A DNA stretch of 6,132 bases from contig JBIIJL010000144.1 in assembly GCA_044233795.1 (NCBI GenBank), positions 1 to 6,132 of the forward strand. Direction: 5' to 3'. The notes beneath the pieces were generated by a model. That model was not told where the DNA came from. It made no database searches and worked only from the letters and a program-made list of their open reading frames with translations. Positions 5,289 to 6,132 of the stretch are shown here, in pieces (position 1 is the first letter of the stretch; the number at the start of each line of letters is the position of its first letter). This DNA is from JBIIJL01 sp044233795 (GTDB lineage Bacteria; Pseudomonadota; Gammaproteobacteria; Legionellales; Legionellaceae). The position numbers and the translations under genes were made by a program.

Positions 5289-5316
5289 TATGTTCTTGCA
5301 ACGCAACAAAGCAAGT

Positions 5317-5322
5317 AGGAGG
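5317..5322 (+). promoter_or_regulatory. Ribosome binding site of the small cysteine peptide
   Basis: Perfect AGGAGG, 6 bases before the ATG at 5329. It selects this start over the in-frame ATG at 5290 and is the strongest ribosome site on the plus strand of the window. Confidence 0.8.
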
Positions 5323-5328
5323 CAAACC

Positions 5329-5472
5329 ATGTCCGCACTCGATGAAGTATTGATGCAATGCTACCACATCCTCGAACAGGAGCCTGTGGCTGCATCGGAA
5401 GATACCGAATATTGCGCCTGTGCCAACCAGATTCGCCAGTTGCAAGCAACCAACCCCAACCAACCCAACTAA
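5329..5472 (+). CDS. 47-residue cysteine-containing peptide, first gene of the ahp operon
   Basis: I do not recognise this small protein. It begins MSALDEVLMQCYHILEQEP, is acidic, and has cysteines at 11, 29 and 31; the last two form a C-A-C motif (EYCACANQ). The tail is rich in Asn, Gln and Pro. There is no signal peptide or membrane segment. The perfect AGGAGG upstream, the first position in the operon and the 11-base gap before ahpC argue that it is truly translated. Its place under OxyR-type control suggests a role in peroxide defence or in handling thiols or metal, but that is inference from context. It may instead be a leader ORF that couples translation to ahpC. Confidence 0.7.
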   Translation: MSALDEVLMQCYHILEQEPVAASEDTEYCACANQIRQLQATNPNQPN

Positions 5473-5483
5473 GGAGACGACCC

Positions 5484-6023
5484 ATGTTAAGCGTAGGCCA
5501 AAAACTACCCGAATTTCACCTCAAAGCAACCGTGAGCAACGATATTGCAAACGCATTCACGGAAGTGAACAACGCCACCTATAAAGGCAAATGGCTGGTG
5601 CTGTTCTTCTGGCCGAAGGACTTCACCTTTGTTTGCCCCACGGAGATTGCCGAGTTCGGAAAACTGACCAAAGACTTCAAAGAGCGCGATGCCCAAGTCC
5701 TCGGTGCAAGCACGGATTCCGAATTCGTCCATCTTGCATGGCGTCAGCATAAGGAAGAGCTGAACAAGCTTCCCTTCCCGATGCTGGCCGATGTGAAGCG
5801 TGAGCTAACCACGGCGCTGGGCATTCTTGACCCCGTCGAAGGTGTAGCGCAGCGCGTGACCTACATCATCGACCCAGAAGGCATCATTCGCTTTGCGATG
5901 GTGACCGACCTCAATGTCGGCCGCAACGTGAAGGAAGTGCTGCGCGTGCTGGATGCATTGCAGACGGATGAGCTGTGCCCATGCAACTGGCAGAAAGGCG
6001 ATGCGCCGCTGAAGGCTGCGTAA
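5484..6023 (+). CDS. ahpC: Alkyl hydroperoxide reductase AhpC, AhpD-dependent type 2-Cys peroxiredoxin
   Basis: 179 residues. AhpC reduces organic hydroperoxides, hydrogen peroxide and peroxynitrite in the cytosol. The active site is P44-x3-T48-x2-C51 (PKDFTFVCPTE) with R124 in QRVTYIID as the likely activating arginine. The C-terminal LCPCNWQKGD carries C165 and C167, like the paired resolving cysteines of mycobacterial AhpC, which is recycled by AhpD rather than AhpF. This fits the next gene. The reading frame is open upstream to 5358, but AAGGAG (5471-5476) before the ATG at 5484 and the conserved MLSVGQKLPEF start fix the beginning. It is co-directional with the small peptide gene and lies downstream of an OxyR-type site. 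Confidence 0.96.
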   Translation: MLSVGQKLPEFHLKATVSNDIANAFTEVNNATYKGKWLVLFFWPKDFTFVCPTEIAEFGKLTKDFKERDAQVLGASTDSEFVHLAWRQHKEELNKLPFPMLADVKRELTTALGILDPVEGVAQRVTYIIDPEGIIRFAMVTDLNVGRNVKEVLRVLDALQTDELCPCNWQKGDAPLKAA

Positions 6024-6031
6024 GGCAAGCG

Positions 6032-6104
6032 GTGGATGGTAGAATGTGGATGGTGAACCGTACCATCCCCTCTACCATCCACTATTCACCATTCACCACT
6101 CACG
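6032..6104. repeat. Heptamer-repeat hairpin between ahpC and the next gene
   Basis: GTGGATGGTAGA (6032-6043) pairs perfectly with TCTACCATCCAC (6071-6082), and GGATGGT (6048-6054) with ACCATCC (6062-6068). After the hairpin come the units ATTCACC, ATTCACC and ACTCACG (6084-6104). The 7-base period links it to the repeats in carA, carB and the oxyR leader. In mRNA it would form a stem just before the next ribosome site and so could reduce read-through or translation of that gene. There is no T tract, so it is not an ordinary terminator. Confidence 0.8.
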
Positions 6105-6113
6105 GAGACACCC

Positions 6114-6132
6114 ATGTCACTCGAATCCCTCA
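6114..6132 (+). CDS. ahpD: Start of a gene, probably alkylhydroperoxidase AhpD (partial)
   Basis: Only six codons are present (MSLESL). GGAG (6104-6107) lies 6 bases before the ATG. AhpD proteins often begin with MS-x-E-x-L, the upstream AhpC is of the AhpD-linked kind, and the two genes are usually adjacent. The identity rests mainly on context. Confidence 0.6.

Noticed and set aside
5358..5483. Upstream extension of ahpC to an ATG at 5358
   Set aside because: It would run through the small peptide gene in another frame; AAGGAG before 5484 and the peroxiredoxin N-terminus fix the later start.

Overview
The window looks like chromosomal DNA from an alphaproteobacterium of moderately high GC content. 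CarA, CarB, OxyR and the AhpD-dependent type of AhpC all read as proteobacterial housekeeping proteins, and the CarA/CarB wording is closest to what I know from alphaproteobacteria. I cannot name the order or genus.

Left part, minus strand (4174 down to 1): a probable operon in the order carA - small membrane protein - fused nucleotidyltransferase/HEPN protein - carB. carA and carB encode the two subunits of carbamoyl-phosphate synthase (pyrimidine and arginine synthesis). carB runs off the left edge, so only its first 611 codons are present. The two genes between them are tightly packed: ATGA overlap, 8-base overlap, then 4-base gap. The membrane gene is clearly AT-richer than its surroundings. 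The fusion protein carries the full MntA-type active site (GSx10DxD) and the full HepT-type motif (Rx4HxY) of the MNT-HEPN toxin-antitoxin family in one chain. A near-perfect internal ribosome binding site and ATG sit exactly at the domain boundary.

Right part: oxyR (minus strand) diverges from a plus-strand operon made of a 47-residue cysteine-containing peptide, ahpC, and the first codons of a gene that is probably ahpD. The 191-base gap between the divergent units holds an OxyR-type site (ATAG-N7-CTAT), a good minus-strand promoter for oxyR and an overlapping plus-strand -10 box. This is an oxidative-stress regulator next to its expected targets.

Across both parts runs a family of 7-base tandem repeats (units such as CTGGCCA, TGAACTC, AGTGGCC, CTGGGGA, ATTCACC) at six places in 6.1 kb. 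Three are arranged as long imperfect hairpins. Four lie inside carA or carB and are translated in frame, at inter-domain linkers or loops where E. coli CarA/CarB have no matching residues. A different palindrome (TGTCATCCCGTCG / CGACGGGGTGACA) lies between oxyR and carA. The most interesting items are the protein-coding heptamer repeats and the single-chain MNT-HEPN gene with its internal start inside the carAB operon.
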